Shown here one piece after another: positions 24,685-32,522 of a stretch of 64,000 bases of DNA. Numbering within the stretch: position 1 is the first letter of the stretch; every line of letters begins with the position of its first letter. Both the position numbers and the translations under genes were made by a program. This stretch comes from an uncultured Bacteroidales bacterium (GTDB lineage: Bacteria > Bacteroidota > Bacteroidia > Bacteroidales > F082). Below the pieces are notes generated by a model. It saw only the letters and a list, made by a program, of their open reading frames with translations, was not told the origin of the DNA and did no database searches. The stretch is taken from the NCBI GenBank assembly GCA_937906455.1, contig CALCYT010000018.1:44279-108278 (forward strand). Reading direction: 5' to 3'.

Positions 24685-25518
24685 CAACTTGAATAGTTTT
24701 ATTGCGTTTTCTGTTGTTATTTTACAAATATCTTCGGTTGTCATCCCATAAATCTCCGCCACTTTTTCTGCTGTCTTCACTATATAAGCCGGCTCGTTGC
24801 GCTTGCCGCGATAAGGCACCGGCGGCAGATATGGGTCGTCGGTCTCCAAGACGATTCTCTCTATTGGGATGTCGGCCAAAAAATCCTTGACGGCACAGTT
24901 TTTGTATGTTATCACGCCGCCGAGCCCGAGATGGAATCCGTAGGACAGCGCGGTCTCAGCCTCATCAGGAGTGCCGTTGAAACAGTGCATCACCCCGGCG
25001 AGGCGGCCGTCTTGCTCGTGGTCGAGAATCTTGAACATCTCATGGAAAGCGTTGCGGGTGTGCAGCGACACCGGCAGACCTGACGACTTCGCCCAATGCA
25101 GCTGCTCCGTTAAAACCTCTGTCTGTTCCTTCTTAAACGTGTCGTCCCAATAAAAGTCAAGCCCGATTTCACCTATGCCTACCAGCGGGCTGTCATTTCG
25201 ACCGACATTATTATACCCGTCATTTCGACCGAGATACCCGTCATTTCGACCGAGCGTAGCGAGTGGAGAAATCTCCTCCTCAATTATCCGAAGCTTCTCT
25301 TTATAGTCCTCTTTCACATTTTCGGGATGTAATCCCATCATAACTCTCACATTATCAAGATGTTGATTATAAAAATCCATCATCGGCCTGATGCTTTTCT
25401 CGTCGCAATTAGGCAGCAGAAGCATCTTCACACCGGCCTCAAGCGCGCGCTGAAACACCTCTTCGCGGTCAGCATCGAAGGCTTCGTCGTATATATGACT
25501 ATGTGTGTTGATAATCAT
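24676..25518 (-). CDS. tatD: TatD family DNase carrying a repeat-derived insert
   Basis: This 280-residue metal-dependent nuclease of the TatD family begins INTHSHIYDEAF (the HxH metal site). Later family blocks are GLHPENVKEDY, GIGEIGLDFYW, PVSLHTRNA, GVMHCFNGT and VLETDDPYLPP. Between the second and third blocks, residues about 82-109 do not belong to the family: they contain LGRNDGY twice and NVGRNDS. They are encoded by three copies of TCATTTCGACCGA plus the rest of a dispersed repeat (25193-25276). The metal ligands are all present, so the enzyme may still work. It starts 11 bases after hflX. Confidence 0.92.
   Translation of the reverse strand: MIINTHSHIYDEAFDADREEVFQRALEAGVKMLLLPNCDEKSIRPMMDFYNQHLDNVRVMMGLHPENVKEDYKEKLRIIEEEISPLATLGRNDGYLGRNDGYNNVGRNDSPLVGIGEIGLDFYWDDTFKKEQTEVLTEQLHWAKSSGLPVSLHTRNAFHEMFKILDHEQDGRLAGVMHCFNGTPDEAETALSYGFHLGLGGVITYKNCAVKDFLADIPIERIVLETDDPYLPPVPYRGKRNEPAYIVKTAEKVAEIYGMTTEDICKITTENAIKLFKLAS
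25193..25276. repeat. Dispersed TCATTTCG-type repeat inserted in frame within tatD
   Basis: Three copies of TCATTTCGACCGA (25193, 25220, 25241) are followed by GCGTAGCGAGTGGAGAAATC, the same ending as the element at 55211-55309. The segment adds about 28 codons to tatD without closing the frame. Confidence 0.8.
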
Positions 25519-25529
25519 GATGTTACGTC

Positions 25530-26711
25530 TTAATAAAGGAAATTGTCGTATGGGTATCTGATGGCGTGCATGTCACGAATCTCATTATACAACAAGTCTC
25601 TAAACTCCTGATAATGAGTCTTTTCCGCAGCGGAGATGAAGATACACGGCTTGTCTTTCGCCATCCAAGTCTTTTTCCAGTCGTCCAAGGTGTAGTTTTT
25701 CTTGGTGACGGGCGTGAGGTCGTCGGCCTCTTTTTCTTCGTAGGTATAGGCGTCGATTTTATTAAACACCATGATGACTTTTTTGTCGCCTGCCCCGATG
25801 TCAACCAAAGTCTGGTTAACCGTGTCGATTTGCGATTCGAAATCCGGGTGTGAGATGTCAACGACATGCAGCAAAATATCGGATTCTCTCACCTCGTCGA
25901 GGGTCGATTTGAACGATTCCACTAACTGTGTCGGCAGTTTTCTGATGAATCCCACGGTGTCGGAGAGTAAAAACGGCAGGTTTTCTATCACCACTTTTCT
26001 TACTGTGGTGTCCAGTGTGGCGAAAAGCTTGTTTTCGGCGAACACGTCACTCTTGCTGAGCATGTTCATTATCGTTGACTTCCCGACGTTGGTGTATCCC
26101 ACGAGTGCCACGCGCACCATCTGCTGGCGGTTCTTGCGCTGCACCGACTTCTGCATGTCTATCTCCTCGAGTTTCTCCTTCAGGGATGCTATTTTGTTGC
26201 GTATAATCTTACGGTCGGTCTCTATCTGCGTCTCGCCCGGGCCTCTCATTCCGATGCCGCCTCTTTGTCGTTCCAAGTGGGTCCACATCCTTGTCAGACG
26301 AGGCAACATATATTGATACTGGGCGAGTTCGACCTGTGTCTTGGCGTAGGCGGTCTTGGCGTTTTTCGCGAAGATGTCGAGGATGAGGTTGGTTCTGTCA
26401 AGGATGCGGCACCCTATCTCGTTCTCAAGATTTCTTATCTGGGTGGCACTCAGCTCATCGTCGAAGATTGCCATGTCGATTTCCTCAGCCTTGACGTATT
26501 GTTTCAGCTCTTCTAACTTGCCGCTGCCGAGGTATGTCACGCTGTTTGGGCGTTCTAATGTCTGCACGAAACGCCCTACGGAGATGCCGCCGGCTGTCTC
26601 TAAAAGGAACTCCAGCTCATCAAGATATTCCTCTGTGCGCTCGCGGTTCTGCTCGTAGGTACTCACCGCCACCAACACCGCCCGCTCCTGTACCTTCTCG
26701 TGACTTATCAT
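25530..26711 (-). CDS. hflX: GTPase HflX
   Basis: This 393-residue ribosome-associated GTPase splits stalled ribosomes. The N-terminal HflX domain contains VGRFVQTLERPNSVTYLGSGK and the glycine-rich linker RGGIGMRGPGETQIE (about 150-165). The G domain has the Walker A GYTNVGKST at 205-213, DTVGFIRKLP as G3, and FNKID as G4. Its length is normal and it has the short C-terminal domain typical of the phylum. It lies between trpS and tatD on the same strand. Confidence 0.96.
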   Translation of the reverse strand: MISHEKVQERAVLVAVSTYEQNRERTEEYLDELEFLLETAGGISVGRFVQTLERPNSVTYLGSGKLEELKQYVKAEEIDMAIFDDELSATQIRNLENEIGCRILDRTNLILDIFAKNAKTAYAKTQVELAQYQYMLPRLTRMWTHLERQRGGIGMRGPGETQIETDRKIIRNKIASLKEKLEEIDMQKSVQRKNRQQMVRVALVGYTNVGKSTIMNMLSKSDVFAENKLFATLDTTVRKVVIENLPFLLSDTVGFIRKLPTQLVESFKSTLDEVRESDILLHVVDISHPDFESQIDTVNQTLVDIGAGDKKVIMVFNKIDAYTYEEKEADDLTPVTKKNYTLDDWKKTWMAKDKPCIFISAAEKTHYQEFRDLLYNEIRDMHAIRYPYDNFLY

Positions 26712-26737
26712 CTTATATCTACAGTTATTTTGTTCAT

Positions 26738-26776
26738 TAATAGCTAATGGCTAATAGCTAATGGCTAATAGCTAAA
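26738..26776. repeat. Heptanucleotide array, GCTAATG/GCTAATA type, at the trpS 3' end
   Basis: Alternating 7-base units GCTAATG and GCTAATA fill 39 bases and include the TAG stop codon of trpS (26772-26774). Confidence 0.85.
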
Positions 26777-27770
26777 ACTCCTTAAACCCGATAATCTCCC
26801 GCACCTCCTTAATCGTCTTCCTCGCGCTTTCGCGTGCTTTCTCGGCTCCCATTCTCGCCACCTTATTAATATATTCGTCGTTGGCATCGATTTCGTGTAT
26901 GCGTTCGCGTATCGGGCTGACGAACTGTATCATGTCCTCGGCCAACTGTTTCTTCATGTCGCCGTAGCGGATGGTCATATTGTTGTATGCCTCGTCGAAG
27001 AACTGCACCGTCTCGGGTTTCGACACTATGCTCATCAGTTGGAAGAGGTTGGCTATAGGCTCCGGTTTCTCCTGGTTCATCTCCGTCGGGCCGCTGTCGG
27101 TCTTGGCGCGCATCACTTTCTTGCGGATGGAGGCGTCGTCCTCAGCCAAGAAGATGGCGTTGCCTTCGCCCTCGCTTTTGCCCATCTTGCCGTTGCCGTC
27201 AAGACCCGGCACCTTAACCAATTGATTTCCAAAGTTAAACGCCTGTGGAATGGGGAAGTAGTCAACGCCGTAGATGTTGTTGAAGCGTCCTGCGAAGTCA
27301 CGGGCTTTCTCGAGATTCTGTTCCTGGTCTTTGCCTACCGGCACATATTTCGACTTATGAATCAGGATGTCGGCTGCCATGAGTGTGGGGTAGGTGAGGA
27401 GTCCCGCGTTGACGTTGTCGGGCTGTTTGCGCACCTTTTCCTTGAAGGTCGTCACGCGTTCCAGTTCGCCAATATAAGCGTTCATGTTGAGGAAAAGATA
27501 CAGCTCCACCACCTCCGGCACGTCGCTCTGCACATACAATGTCGCTTTCTCGGGGTCAACGCCGGCGGCGAGATACTCCACCAAAATTTGACGTACTCTC
27601 CCATGAAGGTCATCGGGATGCGGATGCGTCGTAAGTGAGTGATAATCAGCTATAAAGAAATAGCAGTTGTAATTATCTTGAAGACGGATGAAGTTCTTCA
27701 CCGCGCCGAAATAGTTGCCAAGATGCAAATTCCCTGTCGGTCTGATGCCGCTAAGTACGATTTCTTTCAT
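26772..27770 (-). CDS. trpS: Tryptophanyl-tRNA synthetase
   Basis: This 332-residue class I synthetase charges tRNA-Trp. The HIGH-type motif is HLGN at 16-19 after GIRPTGN, and the KMSKS motif is KMGKS at 195-199. Further family blocks are YVPVGKDQEQNLEKARDFA and TYPTLMAADIL. Length and organisation are standard. Its stop codon is the first unit of the heptanucleotide array that separates it from hflX, and a second array separates it from the RNase G gene. Confidence 0.97.
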   Translation of the reverse strand: MKEIVLSGIRPTGNLHLGNYFGAVKNFIRLQDNYNCYFFIADYHSLTTHPHPDDLHGRVRQILVEYLAAGVDPEKATLYVQSDVPEVVELYLFLNMNAYIGELERVTTFKEKVRKQPDNVNAGLLTYPTLMAADILIHKSKYVPVGKDQEQNLEKARDFAGRFNNIYGVDYFPIPQAFNFGNQLVKVPGLDGNGKMGKSEGEGNAIFLAEDDASIRKKVMRAKTDSGPTEMNQEKPEPIANLFQLMSIVSKPETVQFFDEAYNNMTIRYGDMKKQLAEDMIQFVSPIRERIHEIDANDEYINKVARMGAEKARESARKTIKEVREIIGFKEF

Positions 27771-27843
27771 AGAAAAACATTTAAACCTGCAAATATACTA
27801 ATAAATTTTGATAATGGACGCGATATTTTAATAAAAAAGCCAT

Positions 27844-27907
27844 TAACCATCAACTAACGGCTAACGGCTAATGGCTAACGGCTAATGGCTAATGGCTAAA
27901 AGCTAAT
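27844..27907. repeat. Heptanucleotide array, GGCTAAC/GGCTAAT type, at the rng 3' end
   Basis: About eight 7-base units (GGCTAAC, GGCTAAT) run into the coding end of the RNase G gene. Its last residues Ile-Ser-Phe and stop (27896-27898) are encoded by repeat units. Confidence 0.85.
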
Positions 27908-29473
27908 CTCCTCACCGTTTCTGTTCAGGAAAGCGTATTGCAGGATATGGAAGGACTTCATTTCCTGGACGTGTATCTTTTTGTGATACTTCCATTTCCA
28001 TTTCTTGACGATGGAGACGAGTCCTTTTGTCAGATAGGCGAAGATGAAAGGATGAACCTGTATCGTCACCTCCTTCTCGTTTTGGTCGAGGAGCAGGTAT
28101 TTGAGGCTGCTTTCTATCTCGTCGATATAGACAAGCGACGGTTTTATCTTGCCCGTTCCGTCGCACACGGGGCATTTTTCCTGTACGGTGACTTCCGTTG
28201 CCGGGCGCACACGCTGTCGTGTGATCTGGATAAGCCCGAATTTTGTGGCAGGGAGGATGGTGTGTTTGGCGCGGTCTTTTGCCATCTCTTCCTGGAGTTT
28301 GTCGAACAGCTCTTTGCGATGTTTCGCTTCGCGCATGTCGATGAAGTCCACGATGATGATGCCGCCCAAGTCGCGGAGTCGCACCTGTCGCGCTATCTCC
28401 ACTGCCGATTCCAGATTGACAGCCAAGGCATTCTCTTCCTGAGATGCTTCTTTGTTCAACCGATGGCCGCTGTTGACGTCGATGACGTGCATGGCCTCGG
28501 TGTGTTCAATGATGAGGTAAACACCATTTCTGATTGTGACAATTCTGCCGAACGACCCCTTCACCTGCCGTGCCACGCCATAATGCTCAAAGATAGGCTC
28601 TTTGCCTCTGTAGAGCTTGACGATGTCGGCCTTCTGAGGGGCGATGGTGGCGATGTAGCTCTTGACCTCGTCGTAAAGAGACTGGCTGTCAACAGTTATC
28701 GTGTTAAAAGACTCATTGAGTATGTCTCTGAGCATCACCGAGGTACGGTCAAGTTCGCTCACAAGCTTCGCCGGAGCCTTGCTTCCGTATAACGATTCAA
28801 TTACCTGTTCCCATTTGCCGAGCAGGTATTTCATGTCGGCGTCGAGGTCTTCCACCTTCTTTCCTTCCGCCACTGTGCGGATGATGACGCCGAAATTGTT
28901 CGGACGGATGCTTTGGATGAGTTTTTTAAGACGACTGCGTTCTTCGCTGCCACGGATCTTCTGCGACACCGAGACACGGTTCGAGAAAGGCACCAACACT
29001 ATGTAACGTCCCGCGAACGAAATCTCTGCCGAGATGCGCGGACCCTTAGTGTTTATCGGCTCTTTCGCGATTTGTACCGGAATCTGGTCGCCGGCCTGTA
29101 GGAAATCCGAAATCTTGCCCGTCTTGTCAATATCGGGACTCAGCTTGAACTTGCTCAGCACTGCCTGCGCCGTCTTGCCCTCGTGTGCTAATTTCGAGAA
29201 CTGCAACAACGAGTTGATTTGCAAACCTAAGTCCAAATAGTGCAGAAAAGCGTCCTTCTGGTTGCCGATATCGACAAATGCGGCGTTCAAACCCGGCAAA
29301 ATCTTCTTCACCCTGCCGTAATAGACGTCGCCTACAGCGAAATTACTGTTGACCTGCTCCTTGTGGAGCTCAACAAGCTGCTTGTCTTCCAACAAAACAA
29401 TATTAACCTCTGAAACATCAGAACTGATGACAAGCTCTCTGTTGACTGTCGGAACTGTGGTTGTGTTGTTCAT
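27896..29473 (-). CDS. rng: Ribonuclease G/E family endoribonuclease
   Basis: This 525-residue enzyme cuts single-stranded AU-rich RNA and helps mature rRNA. The S1 domain lies near residues 45-130 (VGDVYYGRVKKILPGLNAAFVD...). The catalytic DNase I-like part has IIIVDFIDM with metal-binding aspartates around 375-380, and the zinc-link motif CPVCDGTGK follows near 435. It lacks the long C-terminal scaffold of E. coli RNase E, as RNase G does. It is followed on its 5' side by a small basic protein gene and HU, an arrangement common in Bacteroidota. Confidence 0.96.
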   Translation of the reverse strand: MNNTTTVPTVNRELVISSDVSEVNIVLLEDKQLVELHKEQVNSNFAVGDVYYGRVKKILPGLNAAFVDIGNQKDAFLHYLDLGLQINSLLQFSKLAHEGKTAQAVLSKFKLSPDIDKTGKISDFLQAGDQIPVQIAKEPINTKGPRISAEISFAGRYIVLVPFSNRVSVSQKIRGSEERSRLKKLIQSIRPNNFGVIIRTVAEGKKVEDLDADMKYLLGKWEQVIESLYGSKAPAKLVSELDRTSVMLRDILNESFNTITVDSQSLYDEVKSYIATIAPQKADIVKLYRGKEPIFEHYGVARQVKGSFGRIVTIRNGVYLIIEHTEAMHVIDVNSGHRLNKEASQEENALAVNLESAVEIARQVRLRDLGGIIIVDFIDMREAKHRKELFDKLQEEMAKDRAKHTILPATKFGLIQITRQRVRPATEVTVQEKCPVCDGTGKIKPSLVYIDEIESSLKYLLLDQNEKEVTIQVHPFIFAYLTKGLVSIVKKWKWKYHKKIHVQEMKSFHILQYAFLNRNGEEISF

Positions 29474-29568
29474 AATATAACAAAGGTTTAAATTTCATTT
29501 TAAAAACAATAACACAACATCGATGATGGCAATGCTGTGTTATGTTCAACGGAAAATAATCTCATGGA

Positions 29569-29658
29569 TTATTTCTTTTTGTGTCTGTCCTTTCTGAGGC
29601 GTTTTTTACGCTTGTGCGTGGACATTTTGTGTCTTTTGTGTTTTTTACCGTTTGGCAT
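29569..29658 (-). CDS. 29-residue very basic protein, AURKAIP1/COX24-type, ribosome-associated
   Basis: The minus strand holds ATG at 29658 and TAA at 29569-29571 enclosing 29 codons: MPNGKKHKRHKMSTHKRKKR followed by LRKDRHKKK. Over half of the residues are Lys, Arg or His. Tiny proteins of this pattern (HKRHKM.THKRKKRLRK) are conserved in Bacteroidota and resemble the AURKAIP1/COX24 family, whose bacterial members sit on the small ribosomal subunit (bS22 type). It lies between hup and rng on the same strand. It is easily missed because of its size. Confidence 0.8.
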   Translation of the reverse strand: MPNGKKHKRHKMSTHKRKKRLRKDRHKKK

Positions 29659-29684
29659 AATACAAAAAGTTTATAATACCCGAA

Positions 29685-29969
29685 TTACTTGAGGTCGTTA
29701 ATGAATGATTTGGCTGGTTTGAAGGCAGGAATGTTGTGTTCCGGAATGACAATCGGAGCACCTGCACCACCGTTGGCGCGGATGTTTCTGCCAACTTTAG
29801 CAGCTCTCTTCTTGCTCTTGAAGCTGCCAAAACCTCTCAGATACACATCTTCATTGTTCTTTACAGACTCTTTCACAATCTCCATGAAAGACTCGATAAC
29901 TGCCTGGGCGCTGTTCTTCTCAACACCTGTTTGCTCAGCAATTTTTGCTACGATTTCAGCTTTTGTCAT
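29685..29969 (-). CDS. HU-family DNA-binding protein
   Basis: This 94-residue histone-like protein bends and compacts DNA as a dimer. It has the full HU fold: MTKAEIVAKIAEQTGVEK helix, the VYLRGFGSFKSKKRAAKVGRN strand and arm start, GAPIVIPEHNIPAFKPAKSF at the arm tip and end. IPEHNIPAF occupies the position of the usual IPA/PAF arm-tip segment. The arm is a little longer than in E. coli HU because of NGGAGA. A TATTTTTG box stands upstream at 30013. Confidence 0.95.
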   Translation of the reverse strand: MTKAEIVAKIAEQTGVEKNSAQAVIESFMEIVKESVKNNEDVYLRGFGSFKSKKRAAKVGRNIRANGGAGAPIVIPEHNIPAFKPAKSFINDLK

Positions 29970-30012
29970 GACTTTACAATTTTTATGTTTATGAATACTT
30001 GTTTTTCGACTG

Positions 30013-30020
30013 CAAAAATA
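30013..30020 (-). promoter_or_regulatory. hup promoter box
   Basis: TATTTTTG on the minus strand matches TAnnTTTG, about 44 bases before the HU start. Together with the plus-strand box at 30094 it marks a divergent promoter region. Confidence 0.6.
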
Positions 30021-30093
30021 ATAAGTTTTTTTTTATGCTGAACAAAAAAAATTAATTTTTTAATTCATTTTCTTGCACATACGTTTTTTTTCT

Positions 30094-30101
30094 TATTTTT
30101 G
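30094..30101 (+). promoter_or_regulatory. ssb-gldE-gldD promoter box
   Basis: TATTTTTG on the plus strand matches TAnnTTTG, 41 bases before the ssb ATG. Confidence 0.6.
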
Positions 30102-30142
30102 CATTATTAATTTATGTGTATTTTGAGTAAAAATTTTGTGTT

Positions 30143-30634
30143 ATGGCAAGTTTAAACAAAGTAATCTTAATCGGAAATTTGGGCAAGGACCCGGAAGTGA
30201 TATCTTTTGAGAACGGAACGAAGAAAATGACCGTATCTCTCGCAACCACGGAGCGTTATCGTGACCGTGACGGCAATTGGCAGGAACAAACGGAATGGCA
30301 TAACCTCGTGAGCTGGGGGCCGCTCGCACAAGATATAGCCGACAAACGCCGCAATTATATGAAAGGTGACCAGATGTATGTGGAAGGAAGGATTAAATCG
30401 CGTCAATATATTGATAACCAAAATGTTACAAGACATATCACGGAGATAGTCGTCGATAAGATGATGAGCCTCAACGGAAATAGACAACAACAGCAGAACC
30501 CGAATGCATCGTATAACGCCTACGCGCAACAGCCTCAACAGCCTCAGTACCAACAGCCCCAACCGCAATATCAACAACCTGTTGAGACTCAGACGCCAAG
30601 CCAACAGTATGAGGGTGATGATTTACCATTCTAA
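30143..30634 (+). CDS. ssb: Single-stranded DNA-binding protein
   Basis: This 163-residue protein has the OB-fold in the first 110 residues (SLNKVILIGNLGKDPEV, then TEWHNLVSWGPLAQDI). A Gln/Pro-rich flexible linker follows (repeats of PQQPQYQQ), and the acidic tip GDDLPF recruits replication and repair partners. It leads the ssb-gldE-gldD operon, with gldE starting 3 bases after its stop. In many Bacteroidales mutY lies between HU and ssb; here it does not. Confidence 0.97.
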   Translation: MASLNKVILIGNLGKDPEVISFENGTKKMTVSLATTERYRDRDGNWQEQTEWHNLVSWGPLAQDIADKRRNYMKGDQMYVEGRIKSRQYIDNQNVTRHITEIVVDKMMSLNGNRQQQQNPNASYNAYAQQPQQPQYQQPQPQYQQPVETQTPSQQYEGDDLPF

Positions 30635-30637
30635 ACC

Positions 30638-31948
30638 ATGACAGAAGCTCCGTTTTTCTTAGGAATAACATGGGTGACGGCGATATGCCTCGTCATTTTG
30701 TGCGTGCTGTTGCTCTTGTCGGCACTCGCCTCGGCAAGCGAAACGGCTTTCTTCTCGCTGCTGCCTAATGACATCAACGACATGGAAAACTCTGAGAAAC
30801 GCTCCGACAAATTGGTGCTTGAACTGCTTCAAAAACCAAAGGAGTTTTTGGCTACAATATTGATTACCAATAATTTGGTAAATGTTACCATCACCATTTT
30901 CTCCGCTTATATCATGTCAAGGATGTTTAACCTCGCAACCAATCCCGTGTGGGCCTTTATTATCAATGTGGTGGTGATAACATCCTTGCTTCTGATTTTC
31001 GGTGAGATGATACCAAAAATCACGGCGGCGAAAAAAGCACGCAAATTGGCGACCACACTCGCCCCGATGATTCGTTTCCTCATGGCACTGTTCAAACCTC
31101 TCAGCTCACTGATGGTGAGATCGACTGCGGTAATCGACAAACGTCTTGCGAAGAAAAATGCCAATCCATTGTCAATCAATGATCTAACGACGGCAGTAGA
31201 AATCACTACGACGGAAGAGACACCGATAGAGGAACGCTCGATGCTTCAGGGCATCGCCACCTTCGGCGAGAAGGAGGTGAGCGACATCATGCAGCCGCGC
31301 GTACAACTCTTCGCCATAAAAATATCGACAAAATCCGACCATCTCATCGAGCTGGTTATCGAACACGGATTCTCAAGAATACCTGTGTATGAAGACACTC
31401 TCGACGACATCAAGGGCATCCTTTATGTGAAAGACCTGCTGCCTCATCTTGAGGAGACGGGCTTCAAATGGCAGAGCCTGCTGCGACCGGCGTTTTTTGT
31501 GCCTGAAAACAAGAAAATCAACGACCTTTTCCAGGATTTCCGCGCCAAGAAGATTCATATCGCCATAGTCGTCGATGAATACGGCGGCACATCAGGCCTC
31601 GTCACCATGGAAGACGTCCTCGAAGAGATAGTGGGCGACATCAGCGATGAGTTCGATGTGGTGGCCGAGAGCCAGAACTACAAGAAAATCGACGAAAAGA
31701 CTTATATTTTCAAGGCGCAGACAAGTCTCGTTGACTTCTGTAAAGTATTCAACATCAATGAGTTCTATTTTGAAGATATAAAAGGTGAGTCCGACACCCT
31801 CGCGGGTCTCATACTCGAAATGGAGGGGCGCATACCGCCGGCGGGGTTCTCGACATCTTACAAGGAATTCGTGTTCCAGATAGAAAAAGCCGACAAACGT
31901 AAGATTATAGAAATTAAAGTTGTTTATAATGAGAAAGCTGAGGAATAG
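30638..31948 (+). CDS. gldE: GldE, CNNM/CBS-domain membrane protein of gliding/T9SS
   Basis: This 436-residue protein has a CNNM transmembrane domain (about 1-170, with FGEMIPKITAAKKA), two CBS domains (about 205-325; DIMQPRVQLF, SRIPVYEDTLDDIKGILYVKDLL, IVVDEYGGTSGLVTMEDVLEEIVGDI), and a C-terminal CorC_HlyC domain. The position between ssb and gldD marks it as GldE, which is tied to gliding and type IX secretion in this phylum. CNNM relatives transport or sense Mg2+. Its end overlaps gldD by 20 bases. Confidence 0.93.
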   Translation: MTEAPFFLGITWVTAICLVILCVLLLLSALASASETAFFSLLPNDINDMENSEKRSDKLVLELLQKPKEFLATILITNNLVNVTITIFSAYIMSRMFNLATNPVWAFIINVVVITSLLLIFGEMIPKITAAKKARKLATTLAPMIRFLMALFKPLSSLMVRSTAVIDKRLAKKNANPLSINDLTTAVEITTTEETPIEERSMLQGIATFGEKEVSDIMQPRVQLFAIKISTKSDHLIELVIEHGFSRIPVYEDTLDDIKGILYVKDLLPHLEETGFKWQSLLRPAFFVPENKKINDLFQDFRAKKIHIAIVVDEYGGTSGLVTMEDVLEEIVGDISDEFDVVAESQNYKKIDEKTYIFKAQTSLVDFCKVFNINEFYFEDIKGESDTLAGLILEMEGRIPPAGFSTSYKEFVFQIEKADKRKIIEIKVVYNEKAEE

Positions 31949-32510
31949 CCTTGTGGTGCCACTGCTCCTTGTGCTGGCGGTGTCTTGCGGAGAACGTGAT
32001 CCGCAACCTAAGCCTCGTGGCTATTTCCGTATCGATTTGCCTGAAAAACAATATGTTACGCTTGATACCATGCCTCATTACAGCTTCGAGTACCCGACTT
32101 ACTCCACCATAACACCCGATTTTTATTCGCCTCAAGAAAAAGACTGGGTCAATGTGGAGTTCCCGCGCTTTAAAGGCACGATACATATCTCCTATAAGAC
32201 TGTCGAAGACAACCTCTCCGATTATCTTGAAGATGCTTATCGTATGATTACCAAGCACATAACGAAGGCGACGGGCATAACTGACAGCCTCGTCATCAAT
32301 AAAGACAGAAATGTTTACGGCTTGGTTTACTCCCTTGACGGCGAAGGGGTGGCGTCGCCATTGCAGTTCTATCTCACCGACAGCACCGAACATTTCTTGC
32401 GCGGCTCGCTGTATTTTAATATTTATCCGAACAACGACTCGATGCAACCTGTGATAAAATTCATCACCGACGACGTCAGACATCTGATAAACACCTTGAA
32501 ATGGAAATAA
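31929..32510 (+). CDS. gldD: Gliding motility lipoprotein GldD
   Basis: This 193-residue lipoprotein has a signal sequence ending LAVSC, so Cys18 carries the lipid. The family start is present in the mature part (PKPRGYFRIDLPEKQY), as is the later LYSLDGE.VASPLQFYLTDS-like segment. I start at ATG 31929, which overlaps the end of gldE; a TTG at 31920 would add three residues. GldD is needed for gliding in Flavobacterium and for envelope function in non-gliding members. Confidence 0.94.
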   Translation: MRKLRNSLVVPLLLVLAVSCGERDPQPKPRGYFRIDLPEKQYVTLDTMPHYSFEYPTYSTITPDFYSPQEKDWVNVEFPRFKGTIHISYKTVEDNLSDYLEDAYRMITKHITKATGITDSLVINKDRNVYGLVYSLDGEGVASPLQFYLTDSTEHFLRGSLYFNIYPNNDSMQPVIKFITDDVRHLINTLKWK

Positions 32511-32522
32511 AAATTTGATCAT

